From the NCBI GenBank assembly GCA_910588695.1, contig CAJUOV010000001.1:62001-126000 (forward strand): DNA of 64,000 nucleotides, given 5' to 3'. Below, piece after piece: positions 49,516 to 60,424 of the stretch. The position numbers and the translations under genes are program-made. The stretch comes from an uncultured Christensenellaceae bacterium (lineage in GTDB: Bacteria > Bacillota > Clostridia > Christensenellales > Borkfalkiaceae). Position 1 is the stretch's first letter, and each line of letters opens with the position of its first letter. A model generated the notes under the pieces. It did not search any database and had not been told where the DNA came from. It saw nothing but the letters and a program-made list of their open reading frames with translations.

Positions 49516-52500
49516 ATGAAAAGAAAACACTATTTGCTGATTGCCGCTCTGTCGTTATCTTTGACGACGGGGGTCTGTGCTACTACGCTTGCGGCGTGCA
49601 AGGATCCAACGGAGAATATTCAGATTACCGAAAGCGTTACAGGGACTTATTATTTTGACGACAACGGCACGGAAAAGACGATTATCCTCAATCTTACTTC
49701 GTTTATTCTCAATTTCGGGGAAGGTGAAAAAGAAGGCGTATATACTTCCTATGAGAACGGCACTCTTTTTCTGACTTTCGATAATTCCGAAATGGCGACG
49801 GCTGTATATAACGGCGGTACTCTCACGCTGAATTATAACGGCAGGACGTATACATTGTATAAAAAAATAGATTATACGGTCAGTTTCGATACGGACGGCG
49901 GCTCCGCGGTAAACGTTCAGACGGTCACGAACGGAAAAAAAGCGGCGCGTCCCGAGAATCCCACGCGGGAGGACAGCGTATTTATCGATTGGTACACGGA
50001 TACTTCATTTGCGAAAAAATTCGATTTCGACGCTCCCGTAACTGCGAATACGACTGTGTACGCAAAATTTATTACGATCGACGCAAGACTGGGCGTATTT
50101 ACGGTACGGTTCGATCTTGGAAACGGCGCGGGCGCGGATGAGAATTATCCCGATACGGAGACGCTCAACCGCCGTCTTTACAATCTGCCCGAAGTTCCGA
50201 GCAAGGACGGGAAGAAATTCCTCGGTTGGTGGGTGAGCAATTATCGGGATTCCCAAAAGCTCTCCGCGAAATACGAGAATCAGGAACTGTTCGAAGATAC
50301 CGTACTCTACGCGGTGTGGGAGAGCGATCATCCCACCGTTTCCGTTACGGAGAGCGGCGCGAATTGGTCGTATCCCGCTTCGGGGAAAACGTTCGAGGCT
50401 TTTATCAAAGACGAAAAGGGAACCGTCTTGAACGGGGACGGCGCAGGTTACCGCGGTTCCATGACTTCGCTTGCTTTCGACTTCGGCGAGTTGGAAGCGG
50501 GGGATTATACGGTGGAAGTGAAAGTCGACGGTAAGACGACGATCGCTTATTTCAGAAACAAGGCGCTTGCTCCCGTTTCGAAATTTACGGTAGAGGACGA
50601 CTATCTCGGATTCAGAGCGGTCGAGTCCGCCGTGAAAGATCTGTTTGTGGAATACTACATCGACGTGGAATGCGGAGATCCCGCCCATACGCATGCGCGT
50701 ACCAAACTCAACGCTACAGGTTACGACTTTTCGAATTGCAGCATGAAGCAGGGCGGAATGCGGTTCAGAGTGACGGCGGAAGCGGGCGGATATCTTTCTT
50801 CTGTTTCCGAATGGTTTACTCTCGAACGCGAGCTCGAAAAAGCAACCGGTCTCAAAGTCGATTCCGCAAAAGAATTGCTTACTTGGGACGCGGTCGAAAA
50901 TGCCAAGACTTACGACCTCGAATTTTTCCGCGACGGAGCTTCGGAGGCAACGTTTACCGCCAGCGTGACAACCAATTCTTATGATATGCGTTCGTTCAAT
51001 CCGGGGGATTGGACGATCAGAATCACGCCGAAAAACCGCACTTACAACACGCCCGAGTCCTCGGAGTACAATTATACCAAAGAAAGACTTGCGATTCCCG
51101 AACAGGTCAATGTTGTGGGAGATAAAATCACTTGGAACGCCGTAGAGGGCGCGACGGGATACCAGCTGTATCAAAATGGCGCAGCTTACGGAGCCCCGCT
51201 TACCGCGAACGAATATACGATGGGCGCGGATGAATTTCAGGAAGCGGGAAGGGAGTTCAAGATCACGGTCGTCGCGCTCGGCGCCGATGCGGCGCAGAAC
51301 TCTCTCGAAAGCGACGCGGTCTATATCCACGACGAGTTCCGCCCCGTGGAGGGAGACGGATATCAAAACGGAAAAGTGGTATGGGGACCGGTGCGCGGCG
51401 TAACGAGTTACGGCGTGACGGTCGGCGACGGCGAAGAGGAAATCGTACAAGACGGCGTAAATGAAAAGGAAGTAACGTTTACCAAGAGCGGAACGACGGT
51501 GATCACCGTGAAAGGATATTCCAGCACGGGTGTGGAGCTCACGCAGATTTCGTTTACCGTAGAGGTTTATACGGTAACCTTCAACACGCTCGGCGGTCCC
51601 AAAGTCGAAAATCAGTATAAGGCGGACGGGGACGAGATCACGCTCCCGACGGGACTTGAACGCAGAGGCTATAAATTCATGGGCTGGAAAGCGAGCGCGG
51701 ACGGCGATACGTCTTTCACGACCGAAACCATTGTTTTCGACAAAGACAGCCCCGTCATCTATGCGAACTGGGAGGCAAAGACCACCACGGTCAGACTTGT
51801 TGCGGGCGATCAGGGAACAATGCCCGACGGCGCGCAGACCGAATTCACCATGACGTTCGGTCAGATGCTGTCTACGCCATTGCCCGTGCCCAAATATAAC
51901 GGCGACGGGAAGGAATTCACGGGCTGGTACAACAGCGTCAACGGCGGAATCGCTTATACCGACAATACGGGCAATATGCTGTTCAACTGGAACATCGATC
52001 TCGGGGATTCCGCGACCCCCGTGGAGCTCTACGCGCAATGGGGCAACATGGGCGTTAAGTATGTCACGGACGGCAGCCAGAATGGCGGTCTGATCGCAAC
52101 AAAAAACAACGAGACCAATACGCTTTCGACCGTTACCGTGCTTGCGCGTTACGAAGGCAAACTCGTGGAGTCGATCGCGTCGAATGCGTTCAGCAGTTGT
52201 GCGTCGATCAAAAAACTTAGGATTCCCAGTTCTTTGCAATATCTTGTCATTCCTCCCGAAATCGAGGAGAAGTCGAGTACTTCCGAAGATTGGGTCGTCA
52301 AGACCTACGGAGGAATTTATCAGAACGGCTCCTCCCTTTTCGGCATGAACTCGTTGCAGGAGATCGAGGTGTACGAGGTGGAGGGCGAGCAGGCGCACTT
52401 TAAGTCGATCGACGGTTGCCTGTACAGTCTCGACGAAGAGGGACGGCTCGACGAGTTGATGTTCGTGCCCAACCGTTCCGAACGCACGGGCACCTTTACG

Positions 52501-55500
52501 GTTGCCGAGGGAACCAAGCGGATCGCGCTCAGGGCGTTCTATTCCATGGGCAAAGTCGAAGAAATCGTGATCCCTTCGAGCGTAACTTATATCGGGAAGC
52601 GTGCGTTTGCAAGCAATAAAGAATTGAAGAAAGTTACCTTTTTGCCCGCGCCCAACGGTGAAATGGGCGAGCCGCTCGAAGTGGAGAGCTGCTTCGATTA
52701 CTGCTATGCTTTGACCGAAATCACTTTCCCCAAACGTCTCGTGCGTCTCGAAACGGATTCGTTCCTGACTTCTTCTATGTCGATGAAGAACGTCTTTATT
52801 CAGGAACTCGGCGACACGAAGGACAGAAACACCAACTATTACGACGCGGACGGCGTACTTTGCAAAGCGGACGAAATCGTCTATTTCCCCGCATATCACG
52901 CAACGACCTATCAGATCGCTTCGGGAATCAGAACGATCGGTATAAAAGCGTTCAAGAATGCGAAACTGACTTCCGTCCGCATGATTCCTTCGGTGGATGA
53001 GATCAAGGAGCGGGCGTTCGAGAATTGTAACGAGCTCAAATCTATCACGTTCAGCAATAATCCCAACAATGCGGATCTTGCGATCCGCCGCAAAGCGTTC
53101 TACGGGTGCGGATCGCTCGCTTCGCTGACCCTTCCTGCCAACTTGAAGATATTGGAGATCGGCGCGTTCGGCGATACCGCAAGTCTCGAAGTCGTCAAAG
53201 TCGAAACAATCCGTACCAACCTTGATTTTGCATTGGGCGCGTTTGCGAGAATCACGGTCAGCGGCGATAATGATAAGATCGGAACGTCTCAGATCCATAC
53301 CGTATATCTCGGCGCGGACGTTCCCGAGATCGAACTCATGGGCGTGTTCGGAGAGATGCTGAGCAGCGTGAATATCGCAAGCGGAAGCTCGTATTACGCT
53401 GAAGTGAACAACGTTATCTACGACAAGCAGGAAAAAAGAATTCTCTTTATGCCCAAAGGCATGACGGAATTCGAGACTTCCGACAAGCTGGAAGTAATTA
53501 CGTCAAATGTATTCAGAAACAATACCGACCTTATCAAAGTTACGCTCGGCGCTGCCGTCAAGCAAATCGGCGAATCCGCGTTCGACGGCTGTACTTCGTT
53601 GAGAGAAGTTGTTTTCAAAGACAGCGATCAGCCTTTGCAGATCGATAACAAGGCGTTCTATACTTGCGACAATCTGCTTACGTTTACGTTTGACGGACGG
53701 AACGGAGCGGAGATTACGCTCGGTGACGAAGTATTTGCTTCGAAAAATTCGATTGGGTATTCGAATGACGGTACCCAAAGAATCACTCGGTTTGCTCTGC
53801 CCGAGGGCGTGACGCGCGTCGGAAAATTCCTGTTCTCAAACCGAACGAATCTCACGGACGTAAGTCTCCCCGCTTCGTTGCAGCATATTGCTCTTCTCGA
53901 AGTGAACGATAGCTATCCTACGACGAATATTTCCGATAAGCTGACGTCGATCGGTGTTGCGAACGTCAGTTTGTTCAGGGGTTGTACTTCGATGACGAAC
54001 GTCACCGTTGCCGAGGGCAATGAAAATTACCTTTCGGTCGACGGGATTCTCTATCTGAAAGAGAACGGCGCGGTCACCACGCTTTTGTATGCGGGTCCCA
54101 ACAACAAGGCGGCAAAAATGCCCGACGAGTTCAAAGAAACGGGCGACGGCGCGCCTGCCGAGCAATACGGTTATCTTGCGGTGCCCGAAACGGTTACGAA
54201 GATGGCGGATTTTGCCCTGAATAATAACGGCAATATCAAACGGATCGCGTTCCGGGGCTCGAACAGCGAATTCACGCTTGGGAACAATGTGTTTACGGGC
54301 GCGAGGGGACTTGAAGTGATCGATCTTCCTTCGGGTATCGACGAGATCGCCGAAGGACTCTTCCAAGGCTGTTCTTCGCTCAAAGAAGTGGAGATTCCCA
54401 ACACGGTGGGCACGATCAGACAGAGCGCCTTCAAGAATTGCTACACGTTGGAGAAGGTGCTGTTTGCGACCGGAAACGATACGCTTCCGCTTGACATCGA
54501 AGACGGTACGTTCGAAAGCGGCGACGTTTCCGGTTCGGGGTATAGCGATGACAAAAGCACGGGTGCGTTTGCAGGCTGCTCCGCGTTAAGCGAAATAAAA
54601 TTCCCTGCCCGTACCAGAAAGATCGGAAACAACGCGTTCCGCGTTACGGGCAGATATGTCAACCATGTTTATCAAAAGGGCGATACCGTTTTGCAGAGCG
54701 TTGAAATTCCCGTAAGCGTTGAAATTATCGGGACCTCCGCGTTTTACAATTGCGAACAACTGACGAATATCACGTTTACGGGCGACATTCCCGAGAATTT
54801 CAAAGGAATGGAAATAAAGACTTACGCGTTTGCCTATACGGGATTGACGGGCGAATTCAGTCTGTCGAACGCAAAAGAACTGAAAAAGCTCGGCGCAGAT
54901 GTGTTTAACGGGACGAAGATTACCGGTCTGACGCTTCCCGCAAGTCTTGAAACGTTTGAAAAACTCGGTTTGTCGGCGACGCTCGAAACCCTTGTGTTCG
55001 AGACGGTTGAAGAAAACGGCAAGCAGGTCAATCGGCTTGCATCTCTTCCGACGAGCATTTTTGACAAGTATAAAAAACTTACGTCGATCAATCTCGAAGA
55101 TTGCACCAAAATCGACGCGGTTCCCGCCAGCGCTTTTTCGGGTTGCGTCATGTTGCAATCGGTTTCGTTGCCCGAACAAGTCACTTCGATCGGAGCAAGC
55201 GCGTTCGACGGATGTACGTCGCTCGATACGTTCCTGTATGTGACGGACAGCGAAGGAAACAGCAATCTGAACAGCATCGGTAACTATGCTTTCCGCAATA
55301 CCGCGCTGACAAGTTTTGTGTTCCCTACGCTTGCAAGCGGAAATCTGACGCTCGGAACGGCGCTCTTTGCCGGCTGCGCTCAGCTTACCGATCTTACCAT
55401 CTCCAAATCGGTGCAGTCGATCGGCGGCGCTCTTTCGCAGGCGCCCAATTTACAGAATATTACGGTCGCCGAAGGTTCGGGCGTTCTGATCGACGCAACC

Positions 55501-58500
55501 AACTGCCTGATCTTTGAAAAAACGAACGATCTGGAATATAAGATCACATCGGCATATTCTGCGGTGCCCGTAGATAATAACGGGACGTACCGTATTCCCG
55601 CAACCTTTAACGGCGGAACGGTCACTGCAATCGGCGACGGTGCGTTTATGGGGCAGAACGCAGTCAGAGTATTCGTGGTTCCGAGCGCGGTTCTCTCGAT
55701 CGGGAAACAGGCTTTCTCCAAATGCATCGGACTTGAAACGGTTGAATTTGCGGAAGACGGCGTGATTCGGGAATTTGGCGAGCAGGCGTTCGAGTACACC
55801 TATTCCATGAAATCGCTCGTCATTCCGAATTCCGTCAAATCGATCGGGTACCAATGTTTTCGTTATTCGGGTATTCAGGAAGTTACCATGCCGGATGAAC
55901 TTACGACGGCGGGAAAAGATATGTTCCAGTATTCCACCATTAAAAAGGTGAATAATTTCCCGAAACTGAATCTTACGAACGTTGTATCCAATTACGACGG
56001 TTCGCAGCCTTTCGCATACACTCAAACATTGAAAGAGATCACTTTCGCGGAAGGCGTTACCGCAATCCCCTCGGGAATGTTCTATAACTGCGCGGGGATC
56101 GAAGAAATCGACCTTACGGGCATTACGTCGGTCATGAATGCTTATAACAAGACTTACGCCGAGAATTTGTTCGGCGGCTGTGTTTCGCTTAAAAAACTTA
56201 TTTTAGACGAAAGAATGACCGTTTTGCCTTATTATTATTGCTTCTATAAATGCGAAAAACTTACCACGGTAATGAGAAGCGACAAGTTGAAGCCGTTAGA
56301 CGGTGAAACGCCTGAACAGACGGCGGAGCGGATCGCGGCAATGGAGGGAATCGTCGATCTTTCGCAGGTGACCTCTCTGACGGGAAGCGGATCCGCATTT
56401 TCCAGCAGCGCTTCGGGACCGAGGATTGTGGACGTCAGAAACCTTACGACTTGGGTCGGAACAGGCTCTCCGTTCAACGGATTTGCGTCGCTTAACAAGA
56501 TCATCTTAAGCTCGGGACTCAAAACTTATTCCAGCAACATGTTTTCCAATCTGAAAAACTTGAAGACCGTGCAATACGCGATCGGAGACGAAGTGATCGG
56601 CAATGAGGGCGAAGTGACTGTTTCCGACAGCGTGACTTTCATCGGGACTAAAACGTTTAACGCGAGCGGTGTGGAAAAAGTGATTCTGCCCAATAACATG
56701 CAGTTGATCGGCAAGAGCGCATCGTCTGCTGCCGTCGGCGACGATTCGTCGCTGTTCCTCGGGTGCGAGAGCTTGAAAGAAGTCATTCTCCCCGGCGATC
56801 TTACGAACCTCGGCGCGAATGTATTCAAAAACTGTACCGCGCTTACGACGATCGGATACAGAACGGGGTTAACCGAAAAAGATCCCGAAACGACGTTGTA
56901 CAAAATTCCGTATACGAGTACGGAGGGCGAAATCAACTTGCCGTCGACGTTGCAATCTGTCGGAAATTACTGCTTCCAAGGCTGTACGCAGATCGAAAAA
57001 ATCGATTTCTCCTCTGTAACGGCCATCGGCACGTCCGGAAGCTATATTAACGGTATGTTTGCAGGCTGTACCGCTTTGAACGAGATTAAATTCAACAATA
57101 AACTCGAAGTATTGGGTAACGGTATGTTCAGCGGATGTACGGCTCTTCAAAACATCGAGCTGCCTTCCGGCTTGAAAGCGACCGGTCAGCACACGTTCCG
57201 AGCCTCCGGACTGACTACCCTCACGCTGCCCGCAGGCGTTCAATACCTCGGCACCACTTCGGCGACCGCCAAAATCACAGCGGTCACCGCGAGCGGATAT
57301 GTGTTCTACGATTGCAAGAGTCTTGTATCGATCTACCTGCCCGAAACGTTCAAGGGAATCGGGGCGGATACGTTCAGCGGCTGCGACTTACTCCAAGAAT
57401 ACGCGCTCTACAAGCTGGATCAAAACGGCGCAATGCTTACCGAAGAGAAGGACGGCAAACAAGTTCCCGTAATGAGCGACACGACGGCGCTCGAAATCGT
57501 AGGTCAAAACGCGTTTAAGAATTGTTCCGCGCTTACTGCGATCGATCTGGTCAAAGTCACGCTTTTCGGTAAGTCTGCGTTTGAAGGTTGTTCTTCGCTC
57601 AAAGCGGCTGACCTCTCGTCGGCAACGGCGGCAGGCGCGAAAGCAGAAAAACTCTTTATGGGTTGTTCCGCGCTCGAAACGGTAACGCTCGGCGAAAATA
57701 TTACGGAATTGGGTGTATATGCATTCCAGAATTGCGAGGCGCTTGCAACAATCGATCTTGCAAATCTGACAAAGCTCGGGAATTATGCGTTTGACGGATG
57801 TACTTCGCTCGCAGGCGCCGATCTATCGGCGGCTACGAGTATCGGAACTTATGCGTTCCGCGGTTGTTCTTCGCTTGAAACAGTCGTTCTTAACGCAGAT
57901 CTGACGTCTCTCGGGAACTATACGTTTAATAATTGTACGCAGTTGAAATCCATCTATAAGAGTACGACTGCGGAGGATTACAGAAAACCCGGAAAAGCCG
58001 ATCTGAGCGGAATCACTTCGTTCGGCAGCAGGGCGTTCCAAGGCTGTTCGGCGCTTACGGAAATCGAGCTTTCCGACGATTTGACGACGATTGCCGATAC
58101 TCTGTTCTACAACTGTTCCGCGCTTGCAAAGATCAATATGCCGTCAAAACTCGAAACGATTTCGAATCAGGCGTTTTTGAACTGTTCGAGTCTGACGGCG
58201 CTCGAAATTCCCGCAGGCGTGACTTCGGTCGGAAGCAATTTGTTCATCGGTTGTAACAAGCTGACGCTGACCGTCGACATAGCCAACCAAAAATTTGAAA
58301 TCGACGGGAACGGGTGGCTTGTCTCCAAAGAGGACGGCACGGTGTTCTATCTGCCCGCTTATCAGGGCGATCAGCAGGTATCGCAAATTATTCTGCCTCA
58401 GGGCGCAAAGCTCTACCAATACATGTTCAACGGATACGCAAACGTGACGAGCGTAACCCTGCCGAACGATCTTACGGAGATCGCCTCCTATGCGTTCTGG

Positions 58501-60225
58501 AATTATAAAGGCGGCTTCGGTGAAAACTTTACGCTTCCTTCCGCGCTCACGTCGATCGGCGCGAATGCGTTCCAGAATGCGGAAGGGCTTACGGAAATCG
58601 TGATCCCCGAGGGTGTGACTTCCATTGGCGCGAATGCGTTCAACGGTTGCGTCAATCTGAAAAAAGTTACATTCCCGTACACGCTCACGTCGATCGGCGC
58701 GAATGCGTTCCAAGGTTGTACGAGTCTCAAAGAGTTTGTCTTTGTGCCTGCGGCGGGTCATACCGAGGCGGATGGTTTTATTAACGGTTGCACGATCGGG
58801 AACTATGCGTTCTCGGGATGCAGTTCGCTTACGGGAAGCGTCGCGTTGCCGAAAGGTATTACTTCGATCGGAAACCGTGCGTTTGAAAATTGTAGCGGAA
58901 TCGATGCGATCGTATTCGGCGACGGACTTTCTAAAATCGACTCTTACGCGTTTCTCGGTTGCGATATGCTCGCATACGTCGAATTCGGAAACTGGGTCGA
59001 AGAGGGGACGCAGAGTACCGTGCTCATCAATACGCAGGCGTTTGCCAATCTTCCTGCGCTTGTTGAAGTGAAATTTAACGGGGTCGGACCGAAAAAGATC
59101 GGAAACAGCGCGTTTATGAACTGCGTAAAATTGGAGGCGTTTACCATTCCGTATTCAACCGAAAGTATCGACTCTTATGCATTCCTCAACTGCTCGCGGC
59201 TTGCTGCGGTTACGTTTGCGAATGCGCCCGCGGGAGTAGAGGAAGTCAATCTTTCGATCGGAACGGGCGCGCTTTCCAAAACGCCCGACGAAAGTTATTC
59301 GTATCTCGATGAAAACGGAAACGGATTCAAGGGAGCGTTTACGGGTACGGCGCTTACTGCGATCAGTTTGCCCGCAAGACTGACTTCGATCGGCTCTTAC
59401 TGCTTTGCGGGTATGCCGTTTGCAAGTATTGCGCTTCCCGCGGGACTGGTCACGATCGGGGACGGCGCGTTTATACACAGCGGACTCACCGCCGTAACGA
59501 TACCTTATTCGGTGACGACTCTCGGGAGGAGTGCGTTTGCGGCGTGTAAAAATCTTGAAACGCTTGTATTCGAAGCAACGCCCGATGGGATCGAGCCTGT
59601 CGATCTGAATTTGACGAACGGCGGAAAAGTGGCGAAAGACTCGAGTTCTTACAGCGGGTTGTATGTCTGCGTGATCGATGAGTTCGGAAGCAGCAACTGT
59701 GTCGGCGGTGTGTTTGCGGGCAATACAAAACTGAAAGCCGTCAACTTGCCGGGCAGAATAAAATCGGCGACGGGAGATTATGCGTTTGTCGGTTCTGGCG
59801 TGACGTCTGTAAATCTCGGCGGTGCGGTAAATCTTGGCGACGGCATGTTCGCTGGCTGTACGCAGCTGAATACCGTCACTGTGCCCGAGGGAACCACGTT
59901 TATCGATACCTACTTCTTTGCCTTCTGTACGGCGCTTACGAATGTAACTTTGCCCGAATCGATTACGAGTATCGGCGCAAACGCATTCGACGGCTGTACG
60001 GGGATCCGCGAACTCCTGATCCCGAGCGTGAATACAAAACTCGGCAATTACGCTTTCAACGGCTGGACTGCGGAGCAGAAAGTTCTGATCCGAGTTGACG
60101 GCGAAGAGGCGCTGCCTTCTTCCGTAGCGTGGGGCAACATCGGAAACACTTCGGCGTTTATCGGAATTGCGGGCTACGACTACGGCGCGGAGAGGAAAGA
60201 AGAAAACGGCGGAAACCGAGCGTAA
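49516..60225 (+). CDS. Giant BspA-like LRR lipoprotein (3569 residues)
   Basis: One frame of 10.7 kb. A lipoprotein signal ends in LAAC with Cys28. Order: an N-terminal beta domain (about 37-120); two InlB B-repeat-like modules (VSFDTDGGSAVN at about 124 and VRFDLGNGAG at about 196, each ending in YAKF or YAVWE); several fibronectin-III-like modules (about 275-680, with repeated WDAVENAKTYDLE and WNAVEGATGYQLY); two more B-repeats (about 683-845); then LRR_5 repeats of about 23 residues from about 850 to 3540, on the order of a hundred units, with cores such as LTSIGANAFQGC. It ends in a short charged tail without sortase motif or membrane anchor. The lipid at Cys28 should be its only anchor, so the LRR solenoid would extend far from the cell. 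Likely a binding or adhesion protein; the ligand is unknown. Confidence 0.92.
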   Translation: MKRKHYLLIAALSLSLTTGVCATTLAACKDPTENIQITESVTGTYYFDDNGTEKTIILNLTSFILNFGEGEKEGVYTSYENGTLFLTFDNSEMATAVYNGGTLTLNYNGRTYTLYKKIDYTVSFDTDGGSAVNVQTVTNGKKAARPENPTREDSVFIDWYTDTSFAKKFDFDAPVTANTTVYAKFITIDARLGVFTVRFDLGNGAGADENYPDTETLNRRLYNLPEVPSKDGKKFLGWWVSNYRDSQKLSAKYENQELFEDTVLYAVWESDHPTVSVTESGANWSYPASGKTFEAFIKDEKGTVLNGDGAGYRGSMTSLAFDFGELEAGDYTVEVKVDGKTTIAYFRNKALAPVSKFTVEDDYLGFRAVESAVKDLFVEYYIDVECGDPAHTHARTKLNATGYDFSNCSMKQGGMRFRVTAEAGGYLSSVSEWFTLERELEKATGLKVDSAKELLTWDAVENAKTYDLEFFRDGASEATFTASVTTNSYDMRSFNPGDWTIRITPKNRTYNTPESSEYNYTKERLAIPEQVNVVGDKITWNAVEGATGYQLYQNGAAYGAPLTANEYTMGADEFQEAGREFKITVVALGADAAQNSLESDAVYIHDEFRPVEGDGYQNGKVVWGPVRGVTSYGVTVGDGEEEIVQDGVNEKEVTFTKSGTTVITVKGYSSTGVELTQISFTVEVYTVTFNTLGGPKVENQYKADGDEITLPTGLERRGYKFMGWKASADGDTSFTTETIVFDKDSPVIYANWEAKTTTVRLVAGDQGTMPDGAQTEFTMTFGQMLSTPLPVPKYNGDGKEFTGWYNSVNGGIAYTDNTGNMLFNWNIDLGDSATPVELYAQWGNMGVKYVTDGSQNGGLIATKNNETNTLSTVTVLARYEGKLVESIASNAFSSCASIKKLRIPSSLQYLVIPPEIEEKSSTSEDWVVKTYGGIYQNGSSLFGMNSLQEIEVYEVEGEQAHFKSIDGCLYSLDEEGRLDELMFVPNRSERTGTFTVAEGTKRIALRAFYSMGKVEEIVIPSSVTYIGKRAFASNKELKKVTFLPAPNGEMGEPLEVESCFDYCYALTEITFPKRLVRLETDSFLTSSMSMKNVFIQELGDTKDRNTNYYDADGVLCKADEIVYFPAYHATTYQIASGIRTIGIKAFKNAKLTSVRMIPSVDEIKERAFENCNELKSITFSNNPNNADLAIRRKAFYGCGSLASLTLPANLKILEIGAFGDTASLEVVKVETIRTNLDFALGAFARITVSGDNDKIGTSQIHTVYLGADVPEIELMGVFGEMLSSVNIASGSSYYAEVNNVIYDKQEKRILFMPKGMTEFETSDKLEVITSNVFRNNTDLIKVTLGAAVKQIGESAFDGCTSLREVVFKDSDQPLQIDNKAFYTCDNLLTFTFDGRNGAEITLGDEVFASKNSIGYSNDGTQRITRFALPEGVTRVGKFLFSNRTNLTDVSLPASLQHIALLEVNDSYPTTNISDKLTSIGVANVSLFRGCTSMTNVTVAEGNENYLSVDGILYLKENGAVTTLLYAGPNNKAAKMPDEFKETGDGAPAEQYGYLAVPETVTKMADFALNNNGNIKRIAFRGSNSEFTLGNNVFTGARGLEVIDLPSGIDEIAEGLFQGCSSLKEVEIPNTVGTIRQSAFKNCYTLEKVLFATGNDTLPLDIEDGTFESGDVSGSGYSDDKSTGAFAGCSALSEIKFPARTRKIGNNAFRVTGRYVNHVYQKGDTVLQSVEIPVSVEIIGTSAFYNCEQLTNITFTGDIPENFKGMEIKTYAFAYTGLTGEFSLSNAKELKKLGADVFNGTKITGLTLPASLETFEKLGLSATLETLVFETVEENGKQVNRLASLPTSIFDKYKKLTSINLEDCTKIDAVPASAFSGCVMLQSVSLPEQVTSIGASAFDGCTSLDTFLYVTDSEGNSNLNSIGNYAFRNTALTSFVFPTLASGNLTLGTALFAGCAQLTDLTISKSVQSIGGALSQAPNLQNITVAEGSGVLIDATNCLIFEKTNDLEYKITSAYSAVPVDNNGTYRIPATFNGGTVTAIGDGAFMGQNAVRVFVVPSAVLSIGKQAFSKCIGLETVEFAEDGVIREFGEQAFEYTYSMKSLVIPNSVKSIGYQCFRYSGIQEVTMPDELTTAGKDMFQYSTIKKVNNFPKLNLTNVVSNYDGSQPFAYTQTLKEITFAEGVTAIPSGMFYNCAGIEEIDLTGITSVMNAYNKTYAENLFGGCVSLKKLILDERMTVLPYYYCFYKCEKLTTVMRSDKLKPLDGETPEQTAERIAAMEGIVDLSQVTSLTGSGSAFSSSASGPRIVDVRNLTTWVGTGSPFNGFASLNKIILSSGLKTYSSNMFSNLKNLKTVQYAIGDEVIGNEGEVTVSDSVTFIGTKTFNASGVEKVILPNNMQLIGKSASSAAVGDDSSLFLGCESLKEVILPGDLTNLGANVFKNCTALTTIGYRTGLTEKDPETTLYKIPYTSTEGEINLPSTLQSVGNYCFQGCTQIEKIDFSSVTAIGTSGSYINGMFAGCTALNEIKFNNKLEVLGNGMFSGCTALQNIELPSGLKATGQHTFRASGLTTLTLPAGVQYLGTTSATAKITAVTASGYVFYDCKSLVSIYLPETFKGIGADTFSGCDLLQEYALYKLDQNGAMLTEEKDGKQVPVMSDTTALEIVGQNAFKNCSALTAIDLVKVTLFGKSAFEGCSSLKAADLSSATAAGAKAEKLFMGCSALETVTLGENITELGVYAFQNCEALATIDLANLTKLGNYAFDGCTSLAGADLSAATSIGTYAFRGCSSLETVVLNADLTSLGNYTFNNCTQLKSIYKSTTAEDYRKPGKADLSGITSFGSRAFQGCSALTEIELSDDLTTIADTLFYNCSALAKINMPSKLETISNQAFLNCSSLTALEIPAGVTSVGSNLFIGCNKLTLTVDIANQKFEIDGNGWLVSKEDGTVFYLPAYQGDQQVSQIILPQGAKLYQYMFNGYANVTSVTLPNDLTEIASYAFWNYKGGFGENFTLPSALTSIGANAFQNAEGLTEIVIPEGVTSIGANAFNGCVNLKKVTFPYTLTSIGANAFQGCTSLKEFVFVPAAGHTEADGFINGCTIGNYAFSGCSSLTGSVALPKGITSIGNRAFENCSGIDAIVFGDGLSKIDSYAFLGCDMLAYVEFGNWVEEGTQSTVLINTQAFANLPALVEVKFNGVGPKKIGNSAFMNCVKLEAFTIPYSTESIDSYAFLNCSRLAAVTFANAPAGVEEVNLSIGTGALSKTPDESYSYLDENGNGFKGAFTGTALTAISLPARLTSIGSYCFAGMPFASIALPAGLVTIGDGAFIHSGLTAVTIPYSVTTLGRSAFAACKNLETLVFEATPDGIEPVDLNLTNGGKVAKDSSSYSGLYVCVIDEFGSSNCVGGVFAGNTKLKAVNLPGRIKSATGDYAFVGSGVTSVNLGGAVNLGDGMFAGCTQLNTVTVPEGTTFIDTYFFAFCTALTNVTLPESITSIGANAFDGCTGIRELLIPSVNTKLGNYAFNGWTAEQKVLIRVDGEEALPSSVAWGNIGNTSAFIGIAGYDYGAERKEENGGNRA

Positions 60226-60240
60226 ATTCGGTTGTAAATC

Positions 60241-60271
60241 CAAGAAGTATAAGCGTAACTTATAGTTTTTT
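60241..60271 (+). repeat. Flanking repeat copy 2 (AT hairpin, terminator-like)
   Basis: TATAAG and CTTATA pair around GCGTAA-like loop bases and six Ts follow, so this copy could end the giant transcript. It is 28/31 identical to the copy before the gene. Confidence 0.8.
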
Positions 60272-60284
60272 GCAAATCTATAAG

Positions 60285-60323
60285 AAAAACAGCTATCTGA
60301 GCAATTAGATGGCTGTTTTTTTG
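60285..60323 (+). terminator. Terminator after the giant LRR gene
   Basis: AAAAACAGCTATCT and AGATGGCTGTTTTT pair (one U-G) around an 8-base loop with extra Ts after the stem. Confidence 0.88.
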
Positions 60324-60343
60324 CATTTTTACATTATTTTGGT

Positions 60344-60372
60344 TTGACTTTGAAAAAGAATTATAATATTAT
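60344..60372 (+). promoter_or_regulatory. Promoter of the MoxR cluster
   Basis: TTGACT (60344-60349) and TATTAT (60367-60372) with a 17-base spacer. Another TATAAT (60391-60396 region) lies downstream in this AT-rich stretch, so the exact -10 is uncertain. Confidence 0.5.
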
Positions 60373-60424
60373 GTTATTATTATAATACGTTGGAAACGTG
60401 TTATACTAACAAGGAGGTAACATT

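Noticed and set aside
50005..53298. 1097-codon open frame on the minus strand inside the giant LRR gene
   Set aside because: It mirrors the LRR gene with no promoter or ribosome-binding site and has a shadow-like, Arg/His/Phe-rich composition. Long antisense frames are expected opposite repetitive coding sequence with this codon use.
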